Positions 26,409 through 34,906 of a stretch of 64,000 nucleotides of DNA are shown one piece after another (the stretch's first letter is position 1; the number at the start of each line of letters is the position of its first letter). A model generated the notes under the pieces. That model did no database searches. It worked only from the letters and a program-made list of their open reading frames with translations, and had not been told where the DNA came from. The DNA comes from Cellulomonas sp. S1-8 (GTDB lineage: Bacteria; Actinomycetota; Actinomycetes; Actinomycetales; Cellulomonadaceae). A program made the translations under genes and the position numbers. Where the stretch lies: NCBI RefSeq assembly GCF_026184235.1, contig NZ_CP110806.1:4216001-4280000 (forward strand). The letters run 5' to 3'.

Positions 26409-27827
26409 ATGGGGGCGCGCACGCTGGGCGGGCGGGACCGAGGTGCACGCACGGCACGGGCCGCGGCGGTCGTCGCGCTGCTCGTCCTGCCCCTGCTCGG
26501 GCCCGGGGTCTCGACCGCTGCGGCCACGGACGTCACCACGGTCGACGAGACGCGCGACGACGTCACGTACTACGTCGTGCAGGAGTCGTGGGAGGGCCAG
26601 CCCGAGTTCCTGTTCTCGATCGCGGAGCGGCTGCTCGGCACGGGCGACCGCGCCCTGGAGATCTTCGAGCTCAACGAGGGACGCGCGCAGCCTGGCGGCA
26701 TGACCGTCAGCGACCCGAACGTCATCCGCCCCGGCTGGGTGCTCCTGCTGCCGCCCGACGCGACCGGGGACGGCGTCGTCGTCGGCCCGCTGCCGACGCC
26801 CGCCCCCCGCGCCGTGCGGGCGACGCCCAGCGCCTCGCCCACCTCCCGCGCGGACGAGCGTGCGGACGCGCCCTCGAAGGACGAGGAGGCCGACGAGCAG
26901 GCCGACGAGCAGGCGACGGGCTCAGCGCCGCAGGAGGACCCCGTCGCGGGCGGTGACGCCGACGACCCGGCCACCTCGTACGTGGCGACCGGGCTGACCG
27001 CCCTCGTCGCGGTCACCGCGGGCATCGCGGCGCTCGTCCTGGTCGGCGGCAGCGTCGTCGCGGTCACCCGCCGCCGGCGCGCCCGCCGCAACGCGCCCCC
27101 GGTCGTCGCGGTCCGGCGCGAGAACCCCGGCGCGTGGACCATCGACCGTACGACCCGGGCGCTCGCCCGCGCGTGCGCCGACGCGGGCCGCCCCGCCCCC
27201 GCCGTGTACGCGATGGTCGTCTCGCACGACGAGGTGCTGCTGCGCCTGAGCACCCCCGACGCCCGCCCGCCGGCCGGGTGGACCGCCGGCGAGGACGGCC
27301 TGTCGTGGACGTCCCCCATGCGCCCGCTGCAGGACGTCGCGCTCGACGACCGGGTCGTCGCCCCGTACCCGCGCCTCGTCACGCTCGGCGACGACGCCCA
27401 CGGGCGGGTCCTGCTCGACCTGGCGCACGGCGGCCCCGGGACCTGCCTCGACGGGGACCTGGCGCAGGCGCTGCGGCTCGCCGAGCAGTGGGTGCACGAG
27501 CTGGCCACCAGCCCGTGGTCCCGCCACGTGCCCGTCGTGACCGTCGGCGTCGGCCCGTCGGCGCACGCCCGCATCGACGACGCGGGTCCGGCCGTCGACG
27601 CGGCCGGCGGTGGCGTGCTCGTCGTGGCCGGGGCGCGCGGCCGCGACGCGGACCTGCTGGCCGCGCTCGCCGAGGACCCGGCCTGGTCCGTGGTCGTCGT
27701 CGGTGCCGCGGGGCGCGACTGGGCGCGGTGGCGCCTCACGCTCGACGCCGACGGTGTCGTGACGGGCGGCCCGCTCGACACGGCCGTCCACCTCCAGGGC
27801 GGCGACCGCCGCCTCGAGCTCGTGTAG
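26409..27827 (+). CDS. Membrane protein with extracellular LysM-like domain
   Basis: A 472-residue protein. The ATG at 26409 has GAGGAGG six bases upstream. It starts with a signal peptide (ARAAAVVALLVLPLLGPGVS). A LysM-like domain follows at about 50-115, containing YYVVQESWEGQPEFLFSIAE, then AERLLGTGDRALEIFELNEG and IRPGWVLLLP, so it may hold peptidoglycan. After an acidic, disordered linker (SKDEEADEQADEQATGS) comes one transmembrane helix near 190-215 and a cytosolic domain of about 240 residues. Divergent to the EccC operon, it is a plausible cell-wall anchor or gate for that system. The cytosolic domain is not one I recognise. Confidence 0.8.
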   Translation: MGARTLGGRDRGARTARAAAVVALLVLPLLGPGVSTAAATDVTTVDETRDDVTYYVVQESWEGQPEFLFSIAERLLGTGDRALEIFELNEGRAQPGGMTVSDPNVIRPGWVLLLPPDATGDGVVVGPLPTPAPRAVRATPSASPTSRADERADAPSKDEEADEQADEQATGSAPQEDPVAGGDADDPATSYVATGLTALVAVTAGIAALVLVGGSVVAVTRRRRARRNAPPVVAVRRENPGAWTIDRTTRALARACADAGRPAPAVYAMVVSHDEVLLRLSTPDARPPAGWTAGEDGLSWTSPMRPLQDVALDDRVVAPYPRLVTLGDDAHGRVLLDLAHGGPGTCLDGDLAQALRLAEQWVHELATSPWSRHVPVVTVGVGPSAHARIDDAGPAVDAAGGGVLVVAGARGRDADLLAALAEDPAWSVVVVGAAGRDWARWRLTLDADGVVTGGPLDTAVHLQGGDRRLELV

Positions 27828-27839
27828 CACCGAATACCC

Positions 27840-27904
27840 CGGTCTCACGAGACCGAGGAGACCGGGACCTGTACGACCGGAACTCTCGGTCTCACGAGAC
27901 CGAG
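27840..27904 (+). terminator. Two successive hairpins with a repeated sequence
   Basis: CGGTCTCACGAGACCG (27840-27855) and CTCGGTCTCACGAGACCGAG (27885-27904) are hairpins with 7- and 9-bp perfect stems. They share a direct repeat of about 20 bases, 47 bases apart. They follow the LysM gene by 13 bases and probably end its transcript. Confidence 0.6.
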
Positions 27905-28028
27905 GAGGAGGTGGGAGACGCGGTGAGGAGGCGTCGGGGCGGGAGCGGGTCGCGGTTCCGGCTGCGGCTGGAGGTGCTCTGGAGCCGCGCTGGAGCGGGC
28001 GTGGAGCGCGCCCGGCCACGCTCGACTC

Positions 28029-28676
28029 ATGACGACGACCCCGACGGGTGGCTACCGGGTACGGATCGCGATCTCCAGCCCCGAGATCGAGGCGCGGATC
28101 CGCGGCGTGTTCGCGAGCCGCGGGCTGGACGTGGTCCTCGAGGACTCCCTGCCGACGTTCGAGGTGACCGTGCTGCCGGGGGCGGGTGCGCCGCCCGGGC
28201 CGTCGGCGCTGGGCGACGCGCTGCACCACCTCGTCGGGACCGTCCGGCCACGCCGGACCACGCCGCCGAGCGCCCGGTACCGGTTGACGCTCGCGACCGC
28301 AGCCGCTGCCCCGACCGCAGCGGACGCGACGCGACGCCACGGGAACGGGGAGCCGCGCCGCACGGGCGACGGGGTCGCGGACCTCTCGCCGCGCGAGTCG
28401 CAGGTGATGGCGTGCATCGCCCGGGGGCTGCGCAACACCGAGGTCGCTGCGGAGCTGGGCGTGACCGAGAAGACCGTGAAGAACCACGTCAACCGGATCT
28501 TCTCGAAGCTGGGGGCCGACGGCCGCGTCGAGGCCGTGCTCATCTGGCAGTCCGCGCGGACGCGGACCGCACCGGGGGCGCAGGTCGCACCGCGCACGCG
28601 GGTATCACCGGGGACGCGGGTAGCACCGGGGGCGCGGGTCGTCCGGGCCGCGCGGGACGTCGCGCTCGCCGGGTAG
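28029..28676 (+). CDS. LuxR-family DNA-binding regulator
   Basis: A 215-residue protein. The C-terminal half has a clear LuxR/NarL helix-turn-helix at about 118-180: LSPRESQVMACIARGLRNTE, then VAAELGVTEKTVKNHVNRIF. The N-terminal 90 residues begin like a receiver domain (YRVRIAISSPEIEARIRGVF) but lack its acidic pocket and phosphorylated Asp, so control is not by standard phosphotransfer. The tail is a short repeat (APGAQVAPRTRVSPGTRVAPG). The stop is two bases from the convergent SARP gene. The start lacks a strong ribosome site. Confidence 0.8.
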   Translation: MTTTPTGGYRVRIAISSPEIEARIRGVFASRGLDVVLEDSLPTFEVTVLPGAGAPPGPSALGDALHHLVGTVRPRRTTPPSARYRLTLATAAAAPTAADATRRHGNGEPRRTGDGVADLSPRESQVMACIARGLRNTEVAAELGVTEKTVKNHVNRIFSKLGADGRVEAVLIWQSARTRTAPGAQVAPRTRVSPGTRVAPGARVVRAARDVALAG

Positions 28677-28678
28677 CC

Positions 28679-31642
28679 CTACCGCCGCTCGGCGTCCGCG
28701 CCGACCTGGCCGACGGGCTCCGCGCCGACCGACAGCCGCGCCAGGAAGTCCTGCACGGCGCCCGCCTCCTCCGCGCCCAGCTGCCGGAACCGTCGCAGCG
28801 CGCGCTCGGCGTCCCGACGCGCCTGCTCCTCGCCGGCCCGCCCGTCGCGGGCAGTGCGCACGCGCGCCAACCCGAACAGCGCGAGCGCCTCGTGGTACCG
28901 GTCCCCGATGGCGGCGCAGAGGTCCAGCGCCTGGGCGAACCGCTGCTGCGCCGCGTCGTGGTCCCGCAGCCCGTCCGCCGCGAGGCCGAGGTTGACCAGC
29001 AGGTTCGCCTCGAGCACCCGGTGGCCCTCGGCCCGCGCCAGCGCGAGGGCCGGTTCGCCGTACCGCTCGGCCTGCCGCCACTCGCCCAGCTCGGCGGACA
29101 GCTCGCACAGCACGTCCGCGGACGCCACCTCGTAGTACCCGTCACCGAGCTCGACGGACAGGGCGTACGCGTCGTGCGCCGCCGCGAGCGCACCGGCGTA
29201 CTCGCCGGCCTCCCGCAGCGTGGAGGCCAGGTTGCCGACGATGCTCACGCGGTACCACCACCGGTCGCCCTCGAGGAGGCGCAGCGCCTCCCGCAGCCGA
29301 CGCACCGCGGCGTCGTTGCGCCCCAGCCGGGAGCACGCGACGCTCTCGTGGTTCAGCAGCACGGCCTGCGCGCGGCTGTCGCCGAGCGCCTGCGCCGATC
29401 GGGACCCGACGCGCAGCACGTCCAGCCAGTCGCTCGCGCCGCCGGACGCGTAGTACGTCTCGAACAGCAGCACCGCGAGCTGCCACACCAGGGTGTGGTG
29501 GCCGTGCGCGTGGCCCTCGCGCAGCAGCGACGCCATGTTCGCGAGCTCGGCGAGCGCCCAGCGCAGGCGTGCGGCGTTGTCGGGCAGCACGGGCAGCGCG
29601 TGCGGCGCGACGGGTGGCTCGAACGGCAGGAGCCGCTGCCGGGAGCTCGCCACGAGCGCGCGGACGTACCAGGTGAGCAGGCGTTCGCGGGCGGCGGCCC
29701 GCTCGTCGTCGGACAGGTGCTCCGCGAGCTCCGCCGCGTGGGCACGCGTGAGGTCGTGCATCAGGTGGCGTCCGTCGACGGGCTCCAGCAGGTGGTGCTC
29801 GCGCAGCTCGTCCAGGAGCTGCGCCGCGCGGTCGGGTGCGACGTCCATCAGCGCCGCCGTCGCGAGCACCGACGTGCTCGCGCACGGCAGGGCCGCCAGC
29901 AGGCACAGGGTGCGCGACTGCGGGTCGTCGAGCGCCGCGGTCGAGGTGGCGAGGACGCCGCGCACGGACGCCGACGGGCCGTCGTCGAGGTCGAGCGCGT
30001 CGAGCCGGTGCTGCGAGTCCTCGAGCCGCGCGACCATCGCCTCGATCGACGCGCCCGCCCCCGCGAGGACCTGCTCCGCCGCGATCCGCAGCGCGAACGG
30101 CAGCGCGTCGCAGAGCTGGACGAGGCGCTGCGCGGCGTCCGGCTCGCGCGCGACCGCGGCGGTCCCGAGCGCGCCCTCGAGCAGCTCCCGCGCCTCCGCC
30201 GGCTCGAACCGCGCGAGCGGCAGGGCGCGGGCACCGTGCCGGACGGCCAGCCCGCCCAGGCGGTCGCGGCTCGTGACGAGGACGAAGCTGGACGCCGTCC
30301 CGGGCAGCAGGTCCTCGACCTGCTCCGTCGACGCCGCGTTGTCCAGCACGACCAGCAGGCGACGGTCGGCGACGAGGCTGCGCCACAGCGCGACGAGCTG
30401 CTCGTGCTGCTGCGGCGCGGACAGCACGCCGAGCGCCGCGAGGAGCTGCCGCAGCGCCGCGGACGGCGCGACCGGCGGGTGCCGCGGGTCGAAGCCGCGC
30501 AGGTTGACGTACACCTGGCCGTCGGGGAAGCGGTCGCGCAGCATGTGACCGGCCCGCACGGCCAGGGACGTCTTGCCGACCCCGCCGACGCCGACCACGG
30601 TCACGATGCGCGGCCCCTCGGGGGCGCCCGCGAGGCGCAGCACCTCGAGCAGCTCACGGGAGCGGCCGACGAACGTCGCCAGGTCCGGCGGCAGCTGGGC
30701 CGCCGGGACGCGCGGCTGGGCGGCGGGTCGCGGCGCGGGCGACGGGGCACCCGGTCCGGGCGCCGACGGTGCACCGGGTCCGTGCGACGACGGTGCACCG
30801 GGCGCGGGCACCGCGACCGTCGACGTCGGGGTGCGGGCGGCGACGACCGGCGTCGCGCCGAGGACGGGCACCGCCCCGACGTCCCCGTCGGCGAGGATCG
30901 TCGCGTGCAGCGCCCGCGCCGCGGCACCCGGGTCGATGCCGAGGTCGTCGCTCAGCGAGCGCCGCAGGTCCTCGTACTGCTCGAGCGCCGCGGCCGTGCG
31001 ACCGCTGTGGTGCAGCGCCACCATGAGGGCGCCTCGCAGGCGTTCGTCGTAGGGGTGCCGAGGGACCTCCGCGGCCAGCCGGTCGGCCGCGTGGGCGAGC
31101 GTCGTGGCGTCCGCGCCGGCGGCGGCGAGGATCTCGGTCCTGTCCACGAGCAGCCGCACGCGCAGCTGGGCGAGGCGGGCGCGGTGCTCGGCCGCGAACG
31201 GTCCGGGCACCCCCGCGAGCGCGTCGCCCTCGTGCCACAGCGCCAGCGCGGCGTCGAGCGCGGCCTGCGCCGTCGCCAGGTCGGCTGCGTCGTGCGCGTC
31301 CCGGGCCCGGCGGGCCTGCCGCTCGGCGTGCAGCACGTCGACGGCGTCGGGGGGGACCGCCAGCATGTAACCGGTCGGGGTGCGGCGCACCGTCTCCTTG
31401 CCGAGCGCGTGGCGCAGCCCTGAGACGTAGGTGTGGACGCTCCCCCGTGCGCTCGCGGGGGCGCCGGCGCCCCAGGTGCCGTCGATCAGGGCGTCGTGCC
31501 CGACGGCCTGGCCGGCGCGCAGCGCGAGCGCGGCGAGGACCGCGCGCTGCTTGGGCGCGCCGAGGTCGACCTCGAGGTCGTCGACCAGCGCGCACGGCGT
31601 GCCCAGGAGGCGGATGTGCGGCGGCTCTGGCAGACGTGGCAC
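28679..31642 (-). CDS. SARP/AfsR-type transcriptional activator with NB-ARC and TPR domains
   Basis: A 987-residue regulator, GTG start at 31642 with GGAGGAG upstream. Residues 1-100 are an OmpR-like winged helix (PKQRAVLAALALRAGQAVGH). About 100-245 is the bacterial transcriptional activation domain (HPYDERLRGALMVALHHSGR). A Pro/Ser/Ala linker precedes an NB-ARC ATPase with P-loop GVGGVGKTS near 350 and LLVVLDNA. The C-terminal 300 residues are TPR repeats (GDRYHEALALFGLARVRT). Proteins of this design activate secondary-metabolite or morphogenesis genes. No biosynthetic cluster lies here, so the target is unknown. The pairing with the convergent LuxR gene is notable. Confidence 0.92.
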   Translation of the reverse strand: MPRLPEPPHIRLLGTPCALVDDLEVDLGAPKQRAVLAALALRAGQAVGHDALIDGTWGAGAPASARGSVHTYVSGLRHALGKETVRRTPTGYMLAVPPDAVDVLHAERQARRARDAHDAADLATAQAALDAALALWHEGDALAGVPGPFAAEHRARLAQLRVRLLVDRTEILAAAGADATTLAHAADRLAAEVPRHPYDERLRGALMVALHHSGRTAAALEQYEDLRRSLSDDLGIDPGAAARALHATILADGDVGAVPVLGATPVVAARTPTSTVAVPAPGAPSSHGPGAPSAPGPGAPSPAPRPAAQPRVPAAQLPPDLATFVGRSRELLEVLRLAGAPEGPRIVTVVGVGGVGKTSLAVRAGHMLRDRFPDGQVYVNLRGFDPRHPPVAPSAALRQLLAALGVLSAPQQHEQLVALWRSLVADRRLLVVLDNAASTEQVEDLLPGTASSFVLVTSRDRLGGLAVRHGARALPLARFEPAEARELLEGALGTAAVAREPDAAQRLVQLCDALPFALRIAAEQVLAGAGASIEAMVARLEDSQHRLDALDLDDGPSASVRGVLATSTAALDDPQSRTLCLLAALPCASTSVLATAALMDVAPDRAAQLLDELREHHLLEPVDGRHLMHDLTRAHAAELAEHLSDDERAAARERLLTWYVRALVASSRQRLLPFEPPVAPHALPVLPDNAARLRWALAELANMASLLREGHAHGHHTLVWQLAVLLFETYYASGGASDWLDVLRVGSRSAQALGDSRAQAVLLNHESVACSRLGRNDAAVRRLREALRLLEGDRWWYRVSIVGNLASTLREAGEYAGALAAAHDAYALSVELGDGYYEVASADVLCELSAELGEWRQAERYGEPALALARAEGHRVLEANLLVNLGLAADGLRDHDAAQQRFAQALDLCAAIGDRYHEALALFGLARVRTARDGRAGEEQARRDAERALRRFRQLGAEEAGAVQDFLARLSVGAEPVGQVGADAERR

Positions 31643-31753
31643 GGCGCTCCTCCGCGTCCGCCGCGGAGGATCCGCGGGGACGGGTGAGTTCTACTCGCGC
31701 CGCCGCACGCCTGTCAATGCGCCTGCTGACTGGCATCACTCGCTGGAGTGTCA

Positions 31754-31783
31754 CGGTGTGACGCAGACCACCAGGTCACACCG
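31754..31783 (-). terminator. Hairpin downstream of the aminotransferase gene
   Basis: CGGTGTGAC (31754-31762) and GTCACACCG (31775-31783) pair perfectly around a 12-base loop, 18 bases after the aminotransferase stop. It may alternatively be an operator for the SARP gene, which starts 111 bases to the left. Confidence 0.5.
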
Positions 31784-31800
31784 CGCGGCGCGGCGCGTGG

Positions 31801-32880
31801 TCAGCGCGGCGCGTGGTCCGCGGCGACCTCGAGGACGATGTCGGTCGCCTCCGGCTCCCCGACGCTGACGCGCACCCCGTCGCCGGCGAACGGCCGAACG
31901 AACGCGCCGGCCCGCGCGCAACCCTCGGCGAAGTGCGTCGCACGGTCCCCGAGGGGGAGCCACACGAAGTTCGCCTGACTGTCCGGCACGTCCCAGCCCT
32001 GCGCCCGCAGGGCAGCGAGCACCCGCGTCCGCTCGGCGACGATCGCGTCGACCCGGACGAGCAGCTCGCGCTCGGCGCGCAGCGACGCGACCGCGGCGAG
32101 CTGGGCGACGTGCGAGACGCCGAACGGCGTCGAGGCCGTGCGGATCCCCGCGGCCAGCCGCGGCCGGGCGACCGCGTACCCGACCCGCAGGCCGGCCAGC
32201 CCGTACGCCTTGGAGAAGGTGCGCAGCAGCACGACGTTGGGGTGCTCGGCGAACAGCGCGAGCGCGTCGGGCGCGTGCGCGTCGCGGACGAACTCCACGT
32301 ACGCCTCGTCGAGCACCACGACGACGTCGCGGGGCACGGCGGCGAGGAACGTCCGCAGCTCCTCGTCGCGCACGGCGGGGCCCGTGGGGTTGTTGGGCGT
32401 GCAGACCAGCACGACGCGGGTGCGCGGGGTGATCGCGGCGGCCATCGCGGGCAGGTCGAGGCGACCGTCGGCGCCCACGGGGACCCGGACCTGCTGCGCG
32501 TGCGCGAGCGTCACGGCGATCGGGTACGCCTCGAACGACCGCCAGGGCATGACCACCTCGTCGCCCGCCTCGCACACCGCGGTCAGCACGTGGCCCAGCA
32601 CCGCGACCGACCCGGTGCCCGCGACCACGGACTCGGCGGCCACGCCGAGCCGCCGCGCGACGGCCTCGGTGAGCTCGGTCGCGTACATGTCCGGGTACCG
32701 GTTGACGTCGACGGCCGCGTCGGCGATCGCCGCGACGACCGACGGCAGCGGCGGGTACGGGTTCTCGTTGGAGGACAGCTTGTACGCGGCGGCCCCCACG
32801 GCGGCGCGCGCCCCGGGCACGTACGCGGGCAGGTCGGCAAGGGCACGACGAAGCGGGACGCGGCTCACACCGGTCAGCAT
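31801..32880 (-). CDS. Histidinol-phosphate / aromatic aminotransferase (class II PLP)
   Basis: A 359-residue fold-type I aminotransferase. The N-terminal signature YKLSSNENPYPP, the central TPNNPTGP, VLDEAYVEF, and the PLP-lysine motif TFSKAYGLAGLRVGY (Lys near 222) are all intact. This pattern is shared by HisC and by the actinobacterial aromatic aminotransferase (Pat). No his genes lie nearby, so the second reading is somewhat favoured. The start at ATG 32880 is weakly supported by GGTGG upstream; the gene could also start four codons later at a GTG. Confidence 0.9.
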   Translation of the reverse strand: MLTGVSRVPLRRALADLPAYVPGARAAVGAAAYKLSSNENPYPPLPSVVAAIADAAVDVNRYPDMYATELTEAVARRLGVAAESVVAGTGSVAVLGHVLTAVCEAGDEVVMPWRSFEAYPIAVTLAHAQQVRVPVGADGRLDLPAMAAAITPRTRVVLVCTPNNPTGPAVRDEELRTFLAAVPRDVVVVLDEAYVEFVRDAHAPDALALFAEHPNVVLLRTFSKAYGLAGLRVGYAVARPRLAAGIRTASTPFGVSHVAQLAAVASLRAERELLVRVDAIVAERTRVLAALRAQGWDVPDSQANFVWLPLGDRATHFAEGCARAGAFVRPFAGDGVRVSVGEPEATDIVLEVAADHAPR

Positions 32881-32997
32881 GCCACCGCCCACCCGCGACA
32901 GGTCGATCCGACCCCCGCGAACTCGCACTTCGGCGGCGCATCGGGCTCCGGAGGCCGCCGAACGACGAGGTCGGCGGCGGGGTGGCCGTCCGGGCGG

Positions 32998-33504
32998 TCA
33001 GCGGGGCGGGGTGCCGGCCGGTGGGGTCGGCTGCTGGGCGCGGAGCAACCGGTCGAGGGCCTGGAGCGCCTCGGTCGCGGCCGTGAGCGCGGCGGCGTGC
33101 TCGGGGGGGAGCGCGGCCAGGGCGTCGACGAGGGGGCCGGCCCAGCCCTCGGCGATGGCCTCGTGCGCGACGTGGGCGCGCTCGGTGGGGACGAGCCGGG
33201 TGACCCGACGGTCGTCGGGGTCCGGCTCCCGGGCGACCAGACCGCGGTCGCCCAGGGTGCGCAGCGTGGCGCTGGTGTTGCTCTGCCGCAGGCCCAGGTG
33301 ACGGGACACCTCGCCGACCGACAGGCCCGGGGACTCCAGCACGTGCATGAGCACGGCGAGCTCGGTGGTGGGCAGCGGCTCGATCCCGGCGACCTGAGGG
33401 GTGCGGCGGTGGATTGTCCAGGCGAGATCGCGGAGCACCGCGGGCACGTCGGGCCGCGTCGGGTCGACCCCGGGGTCGACCCCGGGTGCCTGGGCTGTCG
33501 CCAT
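32998..33504 (-). CDS. MarR family transcriptional regulator
   Basis: A 168-residue winged-helix repressor with ATG at 33504. The core is TTELAVLMHVLESPGLSVGE, then VSRHLGLRQSNTSATLRTLG, then the wing region with the conserved DPDDRRVTRLVPTERA. C-terminal helices should form the dimer. It is divergent from a Bcr/CflA exporter with 86 bp between starts, the classic layout of a ligand-responsive repressor and the pump it controls. The gap contains the palindrome CATACGTATG. TACGAT lies six bases before the ATG, so the mRNA may be nearly leaderless. Confidence 0.9.
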   Translation of the reverse strand: MATAQAPGVDPGVDPTRPDVPAVLRDLAWTIHRRTPQVAGIEPLPTTELAVLMHVLESPGLSVGEVSRHLGLRQSNTSATLRTLGDRGLVAREPDPDDRRVTRLVPTERAHVAHEAIAEGWAGPLVDALAALPPEHAAALTAATEALQALDRLLRAQQPTPPAGTPPR

Positions 33505-33525
33505 GCGCCCATCGTAACGCATATC

Positions 33526-33555
33526 TTGCCATACGTATGTTCGCGTATGTATCGT
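33526..33555 (+). promoter_or_regulatory. Promoter and operator of the Bcr/CflA gene
   Basis: TTGCCA (33526) and TATCGT (33550) are spaced by 18 bases and form a credible promoter for the exporter. The 10-bp palindrome CATACGTATG (33530-33539) sits inside the spacer, and a second GTAT half-site follows. A MarR dimer bound here would block both the exporter and its own gene. Confidence 0.55.
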
Positions 33556-33590
33556 CGCCCGCCTCCCCCCGCACGTCCGGAAGGCCCACC

Positions 33591-34847
33591 ATGCCCGCGT
33601 CCGCCGACGCCCCCGCCCGCCCCGCAACGCCCCCGGCCGCCCCGCTCCCCCTGGCCCCCGCACTGGTCGCCGTCCTCGCCCTGCTCACGGCCGTCGCGCC
33701 GCTGTCGATCGACATGTACCTGCCGGGCTTCCCGGCGATGGCAGACGAGCTCGGCACGACCGCGAGCGGCATCCAGCTGACGATGACCGCGTTCCTCGTC
33801 GGCCTCGGGCTCGGCCAGCTGTTCATCGGGCCGCTCTCCGACGGCATCGGCCGTCGTCGACCGCTGCTGGTCGGCACCACCCTGTGCCTCGTCGCCTCCG
33901 TGGCGTGCGCGCTCGCCCCCACCGTCGAGGTCCTCGCCGGCGCACGGTTCCTCCAGGGCCTGGGCGGCGCGGCGGGCGTCGTCCTGGCGCGCGCCGTCAT
34001 CTCCGACACCTCGCGCGGCCCCGCCGCCGCGAAGCTGCTGGGCGTCCTGATGATCGTCAGCGTCATCGCACCCGTGGTCGCCCCGCTGGCCGGCGGCCTC
34101 ATCGTCGCCCGCTCCGGCTGGCGCCTGGTCTTCTGGGTGATCGCCGCGCTTGTGGCGGTCATGCTCGTCGGCGCGGCCGTGCGGGCGCGCGAGACGCTGC
34201 CCGTCGCCGAGCGCACCCGCGGCGGCATCGGCACCACCCTCGCGACGGCCCGCGACGTGCTCGCCAACCGGCAGTACACCGGGTACGTCCTGACGTTCGG
34301 CTTCGCGTTCGCCGGCCTGTTCGCGTACATCTCCGCGTCGCCGTTCGTCGTGCAGAACATCATCGGCCTGTCCGAGGGGCAGTTCTCGCTGGTGTTCGCG
34401 CTCAACGCGCTGGCCATCACCGTGACCAGCGCCGTGTCGGCGGCGCTCGCCGGCCGCGTGCCCTACCGCTCGATGATCGGCGCGGGCCTGGCGGCCGCGA
34501 CGCTCGCCGGGGCCGGCCTGCTCGCCGCCGCGCTCCACGGCGTCCCGACCGTCCCGACGCTCGTGCTGCTCGCTGTCTTCCAGGGCTCGTTCGGCCTGGT
34601 CTTCGGCAACGCCACCGCCCTCGCGCTCGGCGAGGCCGGCCGCCACGCCGGGACCGGGTCCGCGTTCCTCGGGTTCCTGCAGTTCGCCCTCGCCGCCGTC
34701 GTCGCCCCGCTCGTCGGGATCGCCGGCGAGGACACCGCCGTGCCCATGGGCATCGCGATGGTCGTGTCCGCCGTGCTCGCAGGCCTGTCCTTCGTCGTCC
34801 TGACACGCGGTGCGACCCGCAGTCTTCCCGCCCAGATCGCCGGATGA
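33591..34847 (+). CDS. Bcr/CflA family drug exporter (MFS)
   Basis: A 418-residue MFS protein, ATG at 33591 with GGAAGG upstream. It has 12 predicted helices and the Bcr/CflA hallmarks: PLSIDMYLPGFPAMADEL in helix 1, the motif GPLSDGIGRRRPLL between helices 2 and 3, and ARFLQGLGGAAGVVLARAVI in helix 4. This family exports chloramphenicol- or bicyclomycin-like compounds and small peptides or sulfonamides. The adjacent divergent MarR gene is the likely repressor. Confidence 0.92.
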   Translation: MPASADAPARPATPPAAPLPLAPALVAVLALLTAVAPLSIDMYLPGFPAMADELGTTASGIQLTMTAFLVGLGLGQLFIGPLSDGIGRRRPLLVGTTLCLVASVACALAPTVEVLAGARFLQGLGGAAGVVLARAVISDTSRGPAAAKLLGVLMIVSVIAPVVAPLAGGLIVARSGWRLVFWVIAALVAVMLVGAAVRARETLPVAERTRGGIGTTLATARDVLANRQYTGYVLTFGFAFAGLFAYISASPFVVQNIIGLSEGQFSLVFALNALAITVTSAVSAALAGRVPYRSMIGAGLAAATLAGAGLLAAALHGVPTVPTLVLLAVFQGSFGLVFGNATALALGEAGRHAGTGSAFLGFLQFALAAVVAPLVGIAGEDTAVPMGIAMVVSAVLAGLSFVVLTRGATRSLPAQIAG

Positions 34848-34872
34848 CTGCGCGATGGCCCCTCGACAGGCA

Positions 34873-34889
34873 GCGCCCCTCCCGGGCGC
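34873..34889. terminator. Hairpin between convergent genes
   Basis: GCGCCC (34873-34878) and GGGCGC (34884-34889) form a stem with a five-base loop. CCCCT and AGGGG extend it after an internal loop. It lies between the convergent exporter and LacI genes and could end both. Confidence 0.45.
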
Positions 34890-34906
34890 GACAGGGGGAC
34901 GGCCGG

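Noticed and set aside
31801..32880. Link of the aminotransferase to histidine biosynthesis
   Set aside because: No other his gene is present, so HisC cannot be preferred over an aromatic aminotransferase from this window.
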